The notes under the pieces: generated by a model
Database searches by the model: none
What the model was told of the DNA's origin: nothing
Seen by the model: only the letters and a program-made list of their open reading frames with translations
NCBI GenBank assembly: GCA_963810055.1
Contig: CAWEME010000007.1
Span: 84,840 to 148,839 of the forward strand
Length of the DNA: 64,000 nucleotides
Reading direction: 5' to 3'
DNA from: REEB95 sp963810055
Lineage (GTDB): Bacteria > Pseudomonadota > Alphaproteobacteria > ATCC43930 > CGMCC-115725
Part shown: positions 8,509 through 19,937 of the stretch, one piece after another
How the letters are laid out: each line of letters opens with the position of its first letter
How positions within the stretch are numbered: the first letter of the stretch is position 1
Translations under genes and position numbers: made by a program

Positions 8509-9240
8509 GTGACGATAGAGCTTCACCCGCTGGACCAGTTCAAGATCGAGCCGATCTATCCGCTGCACATCGGCGGCGTCGACGCCTCCTTCACCAATTC
8601 GGCGCTGTTCATGACGGCCTCGGTGGCGTTGATCTCGGCGCTGGTGATCCTGGGCTCGCGCAAGGCGGAGATGGTGCCGGGCCGCTGGCAGTCGCTCGGC
8701 GAGATGGCCTACGAATTCATCGCCAACATGATCGACGAGACGGTGGGCAAGGAGGGCCAGGAATATTTCCCCTTCGTGTTTTCGCTGTTCATGTTCATCC
8801 TGTTCGGCAACGTGCTGGGGCTGATCCCCTACGGCTTCACCTTCACCAGCCACATCATCGTGACCTTCGCGCTGGCGGCGCTGGTGTTCATCGGCGTGAC
8901 CATCATCGGGATCGTGCGCCACGGCTTCCATTTCCTGTCGCTGTTCGTGCCGCACGGCGTGCCGGTGATTCTGCTCCTGCTGCTGGTGCCGATCGAGGTG
9001 CTGTCGTATTTCATCCGGCCCTTCACGCTCTCCATCCGGCTCTTCGCCAACATGCTGGCCGGCCATACCATGCTGGCGATCTTCGGCGGCTTCGTCGCCG
9101 CCATCGGCCTTCTGGGGATCATCCCCCTGGGGGTCGACGTGTTGCTCATCTTCCTCGAATTGCTGGTGGCGGTGCTGCAAGCCTATGTCTTCACCATCCT
9201 CACCTGTCTCTATCTGCGTGACGCCATCCACCTTCACTGA
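8509..9240 (+). CDS. atpB: ATP synthase F0 subunit a
   Basis: 243-residue polytopic membrane protein forming the proton half-channels beside the c-ring. The essential-arginine helix is LSYFIRPFTLSIRLFANMLA, and it ends with LQAYVFTILTCLYLRDAIHLH, typical of alphaproteobacterial subunit a. The start is GTG at 8509, immediately after atpI. It is followed 26 bp later by atpE. Confidence 0.95.
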   Translation: MTIELHPLDQFKIEPIYPLHIGGVDASFTNSALFMTASVALISALVILGSRKAEMVPGRWQSLGEMAYEFIANMIDETVGKEGQEYFPFVFSLFMFILFGNVLGLIPYGFTFTSHIIVTFALAALVFIGVTIIGIVRHGFHFLSLFVPHGVPVILLLLLVPIEVLSYFIRPFTLSIRLFANMLAGHTMLAIFGGFVAAIGLLGIIPLGVDVLLIFLELLVAVLQAYVFTILTCLYLRDAIHLH

Positions 9241-9266
9241 AACTTTCACATCCAAAGGATACCATT

Positions 9267-9488
9267 ATGGATCTCGCTTCCGCAAAAATGATCGGCGCCG
9301 GCCTTGCCTGCATCGCGCTCGTCGGCGCCGGTATCGGCATCGGCAACGTGTTCTCGGCGCTCATCACCGCGCTCGCCCGCAACCCGGCCGCGCAGGTGAC
9401 GCCCTTCGCCTTCCTGGGCTTCGCGCTGGCCGAGGCGACCGGGCTGTTCGGCCTCGCCATCGCCTTCCTCATCCTGTTCGTGTTCTAA
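9267..9488 (+). CDS. atpE: ATP synthase F0 subunit c
   Basis: 73-residue hairpin of two membrane helices. The first holds GAGIGIGNVF, the polar loop ALARNPAAQ follows, and the second carries the ion-binding Glu near 56 in FALAEATGLFGL. The lack of a Q and ES/T Na+ signature suggests proton coupling. A good AAAGGA ribosome site lies upstream of ATG 9267. Confidence 0.96.
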   Translation: MDLASAKMIGAGLACIALVGAGIGIGNVFSALITALARNPAAQVTPFAFLGFALAEATGLFGLAIAFLILFVF

Positions 9489-9494
9489 GGCAAG

Positions 9495-9986
9495 ATGCCG
9501 CAGCTCGATCTCGCCACCTTTCCGTCGCAGCTGATCTGGCTGGCCATCACCTTCGTCACGCTCTACCTGGTGATGGCCTTTACCGGGCTGCCGCGCCTGG
9601 GCGGGATCATCGAACGGCGCCGCGCCCGCATAGCGGCCGATCTCGACAAGGCGCAACGCATGAAGGCCGAAGCCGAGGCGGTGATCGCCGCCTATGAGAA
9701 GACGCTGGCCGAGGCGCGCGCGAAGGCGCAGGCGGTGCTGCGCGAGACCGCCAACCAGTTGAGCGCCGAGGCGGCGGCGCAGCAAAAGAAGCTCGCCGAG
9801 CGGCTTAAGATCGAGGGCGAGGCCGCCGAGAAGCGCATCGAGGCCGCCAAGACCAAGGCGCTGTCCGGATTGCGCGAGCTGGCGGTGGATGTCGCGCGCG
9901 CGGCCTCGGCCAGGCTTTCCGGCCGCGAAGCCGAGGCCTCGCATGTGGCGGAAGCGGTCGACGCCGTGCTCAAGGAGCACGCGTGA
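9495..9986 (+). CDS. atpF': ATP synthase F0 subunit b'
   Basis: 163 residues: one N-terminal membrane helix (LIWLAITFVTLYLVMAF), then a long Ala/Glu/Lys-rich coiled coil forming part of the peripheral stalk. Paired b and b' genes are typical of alphaproteobacteria and photosynthetic bacteria. Starts 6 bp after atpE and overlaps atpF by the ATGA at 9983-9986. Confidence 0.9.
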   Translation: MPQLDLATFPSQLIWLAITFVTLYLVMAFTGLPRLGGIIERRRARIAADLDKAQRMKAEAEAVIAAYEKTLAEARAKAQAVLRETANQLSAEAAAQQKKLAERLKIEGEAAEKRIEAAKTKALSGLRELAVDVARAASARLSGREAEASHVAEAVDAVLKEHA

Positions 9987-10486
9987 TGGAATGGCTTTTC
10001 GATCTCGCCCGCGAGGGCGAATTCTGGGTGCTGGTCGCCTTCGTGATCGCGATGTCGTTCCTGGTCTACAAGGTGCAGGGCGCGGCCCTGGGCGCGCTCG
10101 ACCAGCGTTCGGCCAAGATCAAATCCGAGCTCGACGAGGCCCAGCGCCTGGCCGAGGAGGCGCAGAAGAGCCTCGCCCAATACCAGCTGAAACAGCGCGA
10201 CGCGCTCAAGGAATCCGAGGCGATTATCCTCCAGGCCCGCGCCGATGCCGGACGTCTTGCCGCCCAGGCGCGGCTCGACCTGGCGACGGCGCTCGACCGG
10301 CGCCAGCGCATGGCGATCGAGCGCATCGCGCTCGACGAGGCCGAGGCGGTGGCCGAAGTGCGCAACCAGGCGGTCGAAGTGGCGGTGGCGGCGGTGCGCC
10401 GCATCCTGGCCCGGGATCTCGACGCCAAGAACCGCAGCGATCTCATCGACCAGGCGATCGCGGCCATGCCCGAGACGCTGCATTAG
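9983..10486 (+). CDS. atpF: ATP synthase F0 subunit b
   Basis: 167 residues: an N-terminal membrane helix (FWVLVAFVIAMSFLVYKV), then a coiled coil rich in Ala, Glu and Arg. The end, LIDQAIAAMPETLH, matches F0 b subunits. It partners b' in the stalk that holds F1 against F0. Last gene of the F0 operon; F1 genes are not in the window, in keeping with the separate alphaproteobacterial F1 operon. Confidence 0.92.
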   Translation: MMEWLFDLAREGEFWVLVAFVIAMSFLVYKVQGAALGALDQRSAKIKSELDEAQRLAEEAQKSLAQYQLKQRDALKESEAIILQARADAGRLAAQARLDLATALDRRQRMAIERIALDEAEAVAEVRNQAVEVAVAAVRRILARDLDAKNRSDLIDQAIAAMPETLH

Positions 10487-10516
10487 GATTGGAAGGGGCC
10501 GCGCGCGCCCCACGCG

Positions 10517-10948
10517 ATGAAACGCCGCCTCGTTCTGCTTGCGCCGCTCGCCCTGGCCCTTGTTCCCCGCCGGGCGCTGGCGCATTCCTTCACGCTCGGG
10601 CCGATCGAGATCGGGCACCCTTGGGCCAAGCCCACCGTGACCGAGGCGGCGGCCATGTTCATGGCGCTTTATAACACCGGCGACAAGCCCGACCGGCTGG
10701 TCGGCGCAACGACCCCGATCGCCACCCAGGTGATCTTCCGCGACGCCGGCGGCGACGCGCTCGAATATTACGACCTGCGCCCGAAACGGCCTGTGGCGCT
10801 GCGCCCGGGCGGGCGTTACATCGCGCTGCACGGGTTGAAGAAGCCGCTCGCCATCGACGATGCTTTCCCGTTGACGCTGATCTTCTCCGCTGCCGGCCGC
10901 ATCACCGTTTCGGTGCTGGTCGAGGAAGGGCCGGAGGAGAATTCCTAA
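10517..10948 (+). CDS. Periplasmic PCuAC-like protein lacking most copper ligands
   Basis: 143 residues with an N-terminal signal (MKRRLVLLAPLALALVPRRALA) and a cupredoxin-like PCuAC/DUF461 fold (GHPWAKPTVTEAAAMFMALYN, LRPGGRYIALHGLKKPL, FPLTLIFSAAGRITVSVLV). PCuAC proteins carry Cu(I) to cytochrome oxidase through conserved His and Met. Here the segment that should read like HEM is TQVIFRDAGGDALEYYDL, with no His or Met. Copper delivery is therefore doubtful and the protein may have another role. Its stop overlaps that of the convergent oxidoreductase gene by 4 bp. Confidence 0.75.
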   Translation: MKRRLVLLAPLALALVPRRALAHSFTLGPIEIGHPWAKPTVTEAAAMFMALYNTGDKPDRLVGATTPIATQVIFRDAGGDALEYYDLRPKRPVALRPGGRYIALHGLKKPLAIDDAFPLTLIFSAAGRITVSVLVEEGPEENS

Positions 10949-12045
10949 AGCAGCGAAGCCGCGTAATCCGCCAGCGGCAGCGAGGATGTCAGCCCCGGCG
11001 ATTCGATGCCGTAGAGATTGACCAGGCCGGGCACGCCGTGATCCTTCGGCCCTTGGACGAGGAAATCGGCGGCGGGCTCGGCGGGGCCGCTGATCTTCGG
11101 GCGGATGCCGGCATAGCCCGGCATCAGCGCGCCGTCCTTCAAGCCCGGCCAGTATTTGCGGATGGCGGCGTAGAACAGATCGCCGCGTTTCGGATCGACG
11201 CTGTAGTCGATGCCGCCGATCCATTCGGTGTCGGGGCCGAACTTGCCCTGGCCGCCGAGATCGGCGGTGTAGTGGACGCCCAGCCCGGCATGTTCCGGCA
11301 CCGGATAGATCAGGCGCTTGAAAGGCGCGCGGCCCGACAGCGTGAAATAGACGCCGCGGCAATAATAATCGCGCGGGATCGATTCGGGCGGCACGCCCTT
11401 GAGCCGCCGCGCCAGAGACGGCGCGAAAAGCCCGGCGGCATTGACCAGGATCTTGCATGCGATCGCGGTCTTGCCGTCGCCGCCCACTTCGAGATCGAAG
11501 CCCGACGAGGTCGCGCGCCCGCTTAGCAGTTCGGCGCGCAGCACCAGCCTGGCGCCGGCATTCTCGGCATCGCCCAAATAGCCCAGCATCAGCGCGTGGC
11601 TGTCGATGATCCCGGTCGAAGGCGAATGAAATGCGGCAACGCAGGAAAGATCGGGCTCGAGATCGCGCGCCGCCCGGCCGCTCAATAATTCGAGATCGCC
11701 GACGCCGTTGGCGGCGGCCTTTTCCATCAGCCCCGCGAGCGACGAGGCTTCGCGCTCGTCCACCGCCACCACCAGCTTGCCGATGCGTTTGGCGGTGATG
11801 CCGCGTTCGGCGCAATAGGCGTAAAGCCGCCGGTTGCCCGCGACGCAGAACCGCGCCTTGAAACTGCCCTTGGGATAATAGAGCCCGGCATGGATCACCT
11901 CGCTGTTGCGCGAGGAGGTGTGCGCGCCGATGACGCGTTCCTGCTCCAGCATCAGCACCTCGCGGCCCTGGAGCGCCAGGCAGCGGGCGGCGGCCAGGCC
12001 GATGATCCCCGCCCCCACCACCACGCATTCGACCGTATCGGCCAT
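10945..12045 (-). CDS. FAD-dependent oxidoreductase, L-2-hydroxyglutarate oxidase-like
   Basis: 366-residue DAO-family flavoprotein. The N-terminal Rossmann motif is VVVGAGIIGLAAARCLA, with EQE at the end of the second strand. TSSRNSEVIHAGLYYP is the signature of the LhgO/YgaF group that oxidises L-2-hydroxyglutarate. VNAAGLFAPSLAR and a C-terminal GIESPGLTSSLPLAD complete the FAD site. The exact substrate is inferred from that signature. It is divergent from the EamA transporter gene. Confidence 0.85.
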   Translation of the reverse strand: MADTVECVVVGAGIIGLAAARCLALQGREVLMLEQERVIGAHTSSRNSEVIHAGLYYPKGSFKARFCVAGNRRLYAYCAERGITAKRIGKLVVAVDEREASSLAGLMEKAAANGVGDLELLSGRAARDLEPDLSCVAAFHSPSTGIIDSHALMLGYLGDAENAGARLVLRAELLSGRATSSGFDLEVGGDGKTAIACKILVNAAGLFAPSLARRLKGVPPESIPRDYYCRGVYFTLSGRAPFKRLIYPVPEHAGLGVHYTADLGGQGKFGPDTEWIGGIDYSVDPKRGDLFYAAIRKYWPGLKDGALMPGYAGIRPKISGPAEPAADFLVQGPKDHGVPGLVNLYGIESPGLTSSLPLADYAASLL

Positions 12046-12102
12046 GATCCGCTCTTTTGCCCCGCCCTTTACGCGCGCCTTTTACAGGGGGCCGATCATG
12101 CC

Positions 12103-13095
12103 GTGATTGACGCCGCCGCGCGAGGCCGACAAGCTCGCCTCGCCGTTCCGGGGGAGATTCCAATTCCAGCCAAACAGACAGGCCGATTCGAGGCGCTATA
12201 TCCCTATCTGCTGCTGACCCTGTGCATGTTGATCTGGTCGGTCAATTGGGTGCTGGGCCGCGCCGTGCGCGACGACATACCGCCGGTGGCGCTCACCTTC
12301 GGGCGCTGGGCGATTTCGGCGATATGCCTGGCGCCGCTCGCCATCCCGCGGCTCAAGGGCAAGAAAGCGGTGCTGAAACGCCACGCTTGGCTGATTGCGG
12401 CGCTGGGATTCCTCGGCGTCGGATTCTTCCAGGCCGTGGTCTATACCGGCTTGCGCTACACCGGCACGATCAACGCGGTGCTGGTGAATTCGGTGGCGCC
12501 GATGTTCATCATCGCCATCGCCTGGATCATCGACGGCGACCGGGTCAGCCCGCGCCAGCTTCTCGGCATGGCGATCTCGTTCTGCGGCATCGTCATCATC
12601 ATCACGCGCGGCGAGGCCAAGCAATTGCTGCACCTCTATTTCAACATCGGCGACCTGATCATCTTTTTCGCCATGCCCGCCTGGGGACTTTATTGCGTGC
12701 TGCTGCGCCGCGTTCCGAAGTCGCTGGACACGCTGGGACTGCTCTTCGCCATCAACATCGCGGGGCTGGCGATGATCGCGCCGGCGGCGGCGGTCGAAGC
12801 CGTCTTCTTCGCAACGCCGCGCTGGACCCCGTTGAGCCTCGCGGCGGTGCTCTATATCGGCCTGTTCGCCTCGTTCCTGGCCTATATCTGCTGGAATCGC
12901 GGCGTCGAGCTGGTCGGGCCGAACCGCGCCGGATTCACCACCCACCTCTTGCCCGCCTTCGCCACCGTGCTGGCGGTGGTTTTCCTCCACGAGGAACTGC
13001 ACCCCTATCACGTCGCCGGCATAGCCGTGGTGCTGTTCGGCGTCTATCTCGCCACCAGCGCGCGGCACAAGGCGGTGGTCGTGGCGGTCGATTAA
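12103..13095 (+). CDS. EamA/DMT-family transporter
   Basis: Inner-membrane drug/metabolite transporter with two EamA repeats and about ten membrane helices. The first repeat runs from LYPYLLLTLCMLIWSVNWVLG to about 160, the second from LIIFFAMPAWGLYCVLLR to the end. Typical residues such as VLLNSVAPMF and PAFATVLAVVFLHE are present. The substrate is not predictable. The start is uncertain: GTG 12103 is the last conventional start before the first helix, while a strong GGGGGAG lies near 12151 with only ATT codons after it. Confidence 0.85.
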   Translation: MIDAAARGRQARLAVPGEIPIPAKQTGRFEALYPYLLLTLCMLIWSVNWVLGRAVRDDIPPVALTFGRWAISAICLAPLAIPRLKGKKAVLKRHAWLIAALGFLGVGFFQAVVYTGLRYTGTINAVLVNSVAPMFIIAIAWIIDGDRVSPRQLLGMAISFCGIVIIITRGEAKQLLHLYFNIGDLIIFFAMPAWGLYCVLLRRVPKSLDTLGLLFAINIAGLAMIAPAAAVEAVFFATPRWTPLSLAAVLYIGLFASFLAYICWNRGVELVGPNRAGFTTHLLPAFATVLAVVFLHEELHPYHVAGIAVVLFGVYLATSARHKAVVVAVD

Positions 13096-13098
13096 GAC

Positions 13099-16724
<3,626 letters not shown>

Positions 16725-16730
16725 GCCCGC

Positions 16731-16874
16731 CTAATGCGAGCCGTGGCCGTGACCGTCCGAGCCATGCCCGGCATCGCCGGGCCCGTGATCGCCGCGCACC
16801 GTGATCGCGAACAGGCAGCCCGCGACGGCGGCGGTGCCGAGGACGAACAGAACCCAGCCGAGCGTGAAGGACAT
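16731..16874 (-). CDS. 47-residue membrane peptide with His/Gly/Asp-rich tail
   Basis: ATG 16874 follows GGGAGAGG with an 8-base gap, a strong ribosome site. The peptide has one membrane helix (FTLGWVLFVLGTAAVAGCLFAITV) and a 20-residue tail made almost only of Gly, His, Asp and Ser with six His. It ends 6 bp before the oxoprolinase start and is probably cotranscribed. The tail suggests metal binding. I do not recognise a family. Confidence 0.55.
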   Translation of the reverse strand: MSFTLGWVLFVLGTAAVAGCLFAITVRGDHGPGDAGHGSDGHGHGSH

Positions 16875-16958
16875 GGCGCGCACCTCTCCCTGAAACCGAT
16901 CAAATCAGGCCGCGCGACGCTGCGCAAGGCCGGCCCTTCATCGGCAGGATCGACAAGA

Positions 16959-16987
16959 TTGGCCGGTGGTTGGCTTTCCGCTAGGCT
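16959..16987 (+). promoter_or_regulatory. Promoter of the amidase gene
   Basis: TTGGCC (16959-16964), a 17-bp spacer and TAGGCT (16982-16987). Transcription would start about 8 nt before ATG 17002. This favours that start over the GTG at 16966, which lies inside the promoter. Confidence 0.4.
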
Positions 16988-17001
16988 CGGCGCCGTTCGC
17001 C

Positions 17002-17700
17002 ATGCGACTCAGCGACCGCCCTTCGCCCAATTTCGACGCCCGCAACGGCGGGGTGGACATGCTGATCCTGCATTACACCGGCATGAAGAACGCCGAGGAA
17101 GCGCTGGCGCGGCTGACCGTGCCCGAATCCCGGGTCAGCGCCCATTACCTGATCGATGAGGACGGCGCGGTGTTCCGCCTGGTGGCAGAGGACAAGCGCG
17201 CCTGGCATGCCGGGGTGTCGAGCTGGCGCGGGCGCGGCGACATCAACGGCGCGTCGATCGGCATCGAGCTGGTCAATCCCGGCCATGAATGGGGCTACCG
17301 GCCGTTCCCGGAGCGGCAGATGGCGGCGCTGGAAGAACTGGGCTGCGACATCCTCAAGCGCCACAAGATCCCGGCGCGCCATGTGCTCGGCCATTCCGAC
17401 GTGGCGCCGGGGCGCAAGGAGGATCCGGGCGAGTTGTTCGACTGGCAACGCCTGGCCAAGGCGGGCGTCGGGTTGTGGCCCGATTTCTGCGCGAGATCGC
17501 CGGCGCCGACGGGCGGCCTTGCCGAACTGCGCCGCAACCTGATCGCCTTCGGTTATGCCTGTCCCGAACCCGACGTGCCCGATGATTTCTTCGCCGAGGT
17601 TGTGCGCGCCTTCCAGCTCCATTTCCGCCCGGCGCATTGCGACGGCGCGCCCGACGAGGAGACCCAACGCCGCGCCGCTATCCTCGCCCGCACCGCGTAG
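17002..17700 (+). CDS. N-acetylmuramoyl-L-alanine amidase, AmiD-like
   Basis: 232-residue Amidase_2 zinc enzyme that cuts the amide bond between muramic acid and the stem peptide. Zinc ligands are in MLILHYTGM, and in the C-terminal H-x8-D type site of HVLGHSDVAPGRKEDPGELF. SAHYLIDEDGAVFRLV is typical of the AmpD/AmiD family. A peptidoglycan-binding-like helical domain (ELRRNLIAFGYACPEP to VVRAFQLHFRPAHCDG) follows from about 170. No clear signal peptide is seen, so it may be a cytoplasmic AmpD-like recycling enzyme. Its final codons are the start of the first copy of the 35-bp tandem repeat. Confidence 0.88.
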   Translation: MRLSDRPSPNFDARNGGVDMLILHYTGMKNAEEALARLTVPESRVSAHYLIDEDGAVFRLVAEDKRAWHAGVSSWRGRGDINGASIGIELVNPGHEWGYRPFPERQMAALEELGCDILKRHKIPARHVLGHSDVAPGRKEDPGELFDWQRLAKAGVGLWPDFCARSPAPTGGLAELRRNLIAFGYACPEPDVPDDFFAEVVRAFQLHFRPAHCDGAPDEETQRRAAILARTA

Positions 17701-17787
17701 CACCTGACGTGCGAAGCTAAATTAAAAGGGCGTAGCACCTGACGTGCGAAGCTAAATTAAAAGGGCGTAGCACCTGACGTGCGAAGC
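17695..17787. repeat. 35-bp tandem repeat, two full copies and a 23-bp third copy
   Basis: Copies start at 17695, 17730 and 17765. The first two are identical over 35 bp. The third matches for 23 bp and then drifts to a related A-rich tail. Each unit holds GCACCTGACGTGC, a short inverted repeat (GCAC/GTGC) around CTGAC, then an A/T-rich tail. The first copy includes the amidase stop codon. The array ends about 20 bp before the rnpB -35 box. Confidence 0.9.
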
Positions 17788-17806
17788 AAAACCTAAAAGA
17801 CGCGGT

Positions 17807-17836
17807 TTGACTTACGCGCCCGATCCCCATCTTATG
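17807..17836 (+). promoter_or_regulatory. Promoter of rnpB
   Basis: TTGACT (17807-17812), an 18-bp spacer and CTTATG (17831-17836) place the start of transcription near the predicted 5' end of RNase P RNA at about 17840. Confidence 0.55.
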
Positions 17837-17839
17837 TCT

Positions 17840-18245
17840 GAGCCAGACGGCCGGATGGCCGCCCTCCGTTCATTCGGGGGGAGGAAAGTCCGGGCTCCAC
17901 GGAAACACGGTGCCGGATAACGTCCGGCGGGGGCGACCCCAGGGACAGTGCCACAGAAACATACCGCCAAACCTTCCCCGCAAGGGGCGGGCGGCAAGGG
18001 TGAAATGGTGCGGTAAGAGCGCACCGCGCCGCCGGTAACGGCGGCGGCAGGGCAAACCCCACCGGGAGCAAGACCAAGTAGGGACGGCAGGTTCCGAGCG
18101 CCTTTGGGTGCCTCGGGGCCGGGCGAGTTTCCGCCGCCGCCGTCCGGGTCGGTCGCGCGAGGCGTCCGGTAACGGACGTCCCAGAGGAATGGTCATCACC
18201 CGCGCAAGCGGGGACAGAACCCGGCTTACAGGCCGTCTGGCACTC
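17840..18245 (+). ncRNA. rnpB: RNase P RNA, class A
   Basis: Catalytic RNA that removes 5' leaders from tRNA precursors. The ends pair perfectly: GCCAGACGGCC at 17842-17852 with GGCCGTCTGGC at 18231-18241 (P1). Universal core segments are present: GAGGAAAGTCCGGGCTCC at 17881-17898 and ACAGAACCCGGCTTACAG at 18214-18231. The length of about 406 nt fits class A. The sequence after P1 runs into CTCTTTT, a possible terminator. ORFs predicted on the opposite strand here are not genes. Confidence 0.95.
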
Positions 18246-18398
18246 TTTTCCTATGTTCTCCAAATGTTTCCATAGACAAGCTACAGTACTCGTTGAATGT
18301 CCCAAGACACCAGCTGTCGTGGCCAAGTCGATTGCCTAAAATTTCAGGATTTCGATCCCAAAATACCCCCTAACCCACGGATTTATTGTGGAAAAAGT
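18246..18398. other. AT-richer spacer between rnpB and the mraZ promoter
   Basis: No ORF, hairpin terminator or repeat stands out here. It is more AT-rich than its surroundings. A lone CCCA at 18374-18377 might be an extra outlying MraZ site. Confidence 0.4.
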
Positions 18399-18439
18399 TT
18401 GACTGCCCATTTAATCCCATGTTATCCCATTTAGTCCCA
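18399..18439 (+). promoter_or_regulatory. mraZ promoter overlapped by a four-site MraZ operator
   Basis: TTGACT (18399-18404), 17 bp and TTATCC (18422-18427) form the promoter of the division and cell-wall cluster. CCCA occurs at 18406, 18416, 18426 and 18436, exactly 10 bp apart. On the other strand this reads as four TGGGN boxes with 5-bp gaps, the arrangement known for MraZ binding upstream of mraZ. The boxes cover the spacer and -10 element, so MraZ binding should repress by blocking RNA polymerase. The sites are seen; repression is inferred from the family. Confidence 0.75.
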
Positions 18440-18525
18440 TAAAGTGGAGCCACGCGCCTTTTGGCACGCAGCTCCGGGACGTCGGCGCTGGCGACAGCGT
18501 GGGGGACGCGTTTCGGGAGCAGGCC

Positions 18526-18978
18526 GTGGCGATATTTCTTTCCACATATCTCAACAAAGTCGACCGCAAGGGCCGCGTCTCGGTTCCGGCCGCCTTCCGC
18601 GCCGCGCTGGCCCAAGCAAGCCCCGCCGGCATCGTCGCCTACCGCGCCGTCAAGCTGCCCGCGATCGAAGCCGCCGGTCGCGACCGCGCCGAGGAGATGA
18701 GCCGCCGCCTCGACAGCCTGCCCGAGCTGTCTGAGGAGCGCGAGGCGCTCGCCACTTTGCTCGCCGACATGCGGGAGCTCGCCTTCGACGGCGAGGGCCG
18801 CATCATGCTGCCCGCCGATCTCGCCAAGCATGCCGGCATCGGCGACAACGCCACCTTCGTCGGCGGCGGCCCGACCTTCCAGATCTGGGAGGGCGGAAGC
18901 TTCAAGCGCCACCAGGAAGAGATGCGCGCGCGCATCCGCGAGCGCGGCCTGACCCTGCCGCCGCGTGAGACGAAATGA
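18526..18978 (+). CDS. mraZ: Transcriptional regulator MraZ
   Basis: 150-residue AbrB-like DNA-binding protein with two MraZ repeats. The first is AIFLSTYLNKVDRKGRVSVPAAFR, the second is centred on ELAFDGEGRIMLPADLAKHAGIG. MraZ proteins form ring-like oligomers that bind repeated TGGG boxes and repress the cluster. GTG 18526 is chosen over GTG 18499 because the family begins right at this position and GGGAGCAGG lies upstream. It overlaps rsmH by ATGA. The operator at 18406-18439 indicates autoregulation. Confidence 0.93.
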   Translation: MAIFLSTYLNKVDRKGRVSVPAAFRAALAQASPAGIVAYRAVKLPAIEAAGRDRAEEMSRRLDSLPELSEEREALATLLADMRELAFDGEGRIMLPADLAKHAGIGDNATFVGGGPTFQIWEGGSFKRHQEEMRARIRERGLTLPPRETK

Positions 18979-19937
18979 ACCATGACGGCCCGCACATCCC
19001 CGTGCTGCTGGGCGAGGCGATCGCCGCGCTGAACCCGCGCGACGGCGCGCTTTATCTCGACGGCACCTTCGGCGCCGGCGGTTACAGCCGGGCGCTCTTG
19101 GAAGCGGCATCCTGCCGCGTCGTCGCCTTCGACCGCGATCCCGAAGCGGTCAGACAGGGCGCGGAGCTGGCGCGGCGCTACCGCGACCGGCTGACGCTGA
19201 TCGAGGGGCGCTTTTCCGAGATGGAGCAGCATCTGAAGCCGCTCGGCATCGACGCGGTGATGGGGGTGACCTTCGATCTCGGCGTGTCCTCGATGCAGAT
19301 CGACCAGGCCGCGCGGGGATTTTCCTTCCGCGCCGACGGGCCGCTCGACATGCGCATGGAAAGCCGGGGCGAAAGCGCCGCCGAGCTGGTGAACAATCTG
19401 CCCGAGGCCGAGCTGACCCGCATCATCCGCGACTATGGCGAGGAGCGCTTCGCCCGGCGCGTCGCCCGCGCCATCCTGGCCGCGCGTTCGCGCGCGCCGA
19501 TCTCCCGCACCCTGGAACTGGCCGAGCTGGTGCGCCGCGCCGTGCCCGAGGCGGGCGGCATCGACGCCGCCACCCGCACCTTCCAGGCGCTGCGCATCGC
19601 CGTGAACGACGAGCTGGGCGAGCTGGAGCGCGGCCTTCATGCCGCCGAACGCCTGCTGGCGCCCACGGGCCGGCTGGCCGTCATCTCCTTCCATTCGCTC
19701 GAGGACCGCAGCGTCAAAACCTTCCTGCGGGCGCGCTCGGGCGAAAGCCCGCGCGCCTCGCGCCACCTGCCCGCCGCGCAGTATCGCGAGCCTAGCTTCC
19801 GCCTGATCGCGCGCAAGCCCATCACCCCGCAAGCGGCCGAGATGGCCGCCAATCCGCGGGCGCGCTCGGCCCGGCTGCGCGTCGCCGAGCGGACGGCGGC
19901 GCCCGCCTGGCCCGATTCCGGGGAGATGGCGGCATGA
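18975..19937 (+). CDS. rsmH: 16S rRNA (cytosine1402-N4)-methyltransferase
   Basis: 320-residue RsmH (MraW). HIPVLLGEAIAALNPRDG opens the SAM-binding domain, followed by YLDGTFGAGGYSRALLE, then GVTFDLGVSSMQIDQAARGFSFR and LAVISFHSLEDRSVKTFLR near the end. It methylates C1402 in the ribosomal P site. Joined to mraZ and ftsL by ATGA overlaps, so translation is probably coupled. Confidence 0.95.
   Translation: MNHDGPHIPVLLGEAIAALNPRDGALYLDGTFGAGGYSRALLEAASCRVVAFDRDPEAVRQGAELARRYRDRLTLIEGRFSEMEQHLKPLGIDAVMGVTFDLGVSSMQIDQAARGFSFRADGPLDMRMESRGESAAELVNNLPEAELTRIIRDYGEERFARRVARAILAARSRAPISRTLELAELVRRAVPEAGGIDAATRTFQALRIAVNDELGELERGLHAAERLLAPTGRLAVISFHSLEDRSVKTFLRARSGESPRASRHLPAAQYREPSFRLIARKPITPQAAEMAANPRARSARLRVAERTAAPAWPDSGEMAA

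Noticed and set aside
17695..17787. CRISPR-like array
   Set aside because: The units are directly adjacent with no spacers, and no cas gene is present.
17832..18326. ORFs on the minus strand across 17.8-18.3 kb
   Set aside because: They are antisense to RNase P RNA, whose conserved core and perfect P1 pairing explain the sequence.
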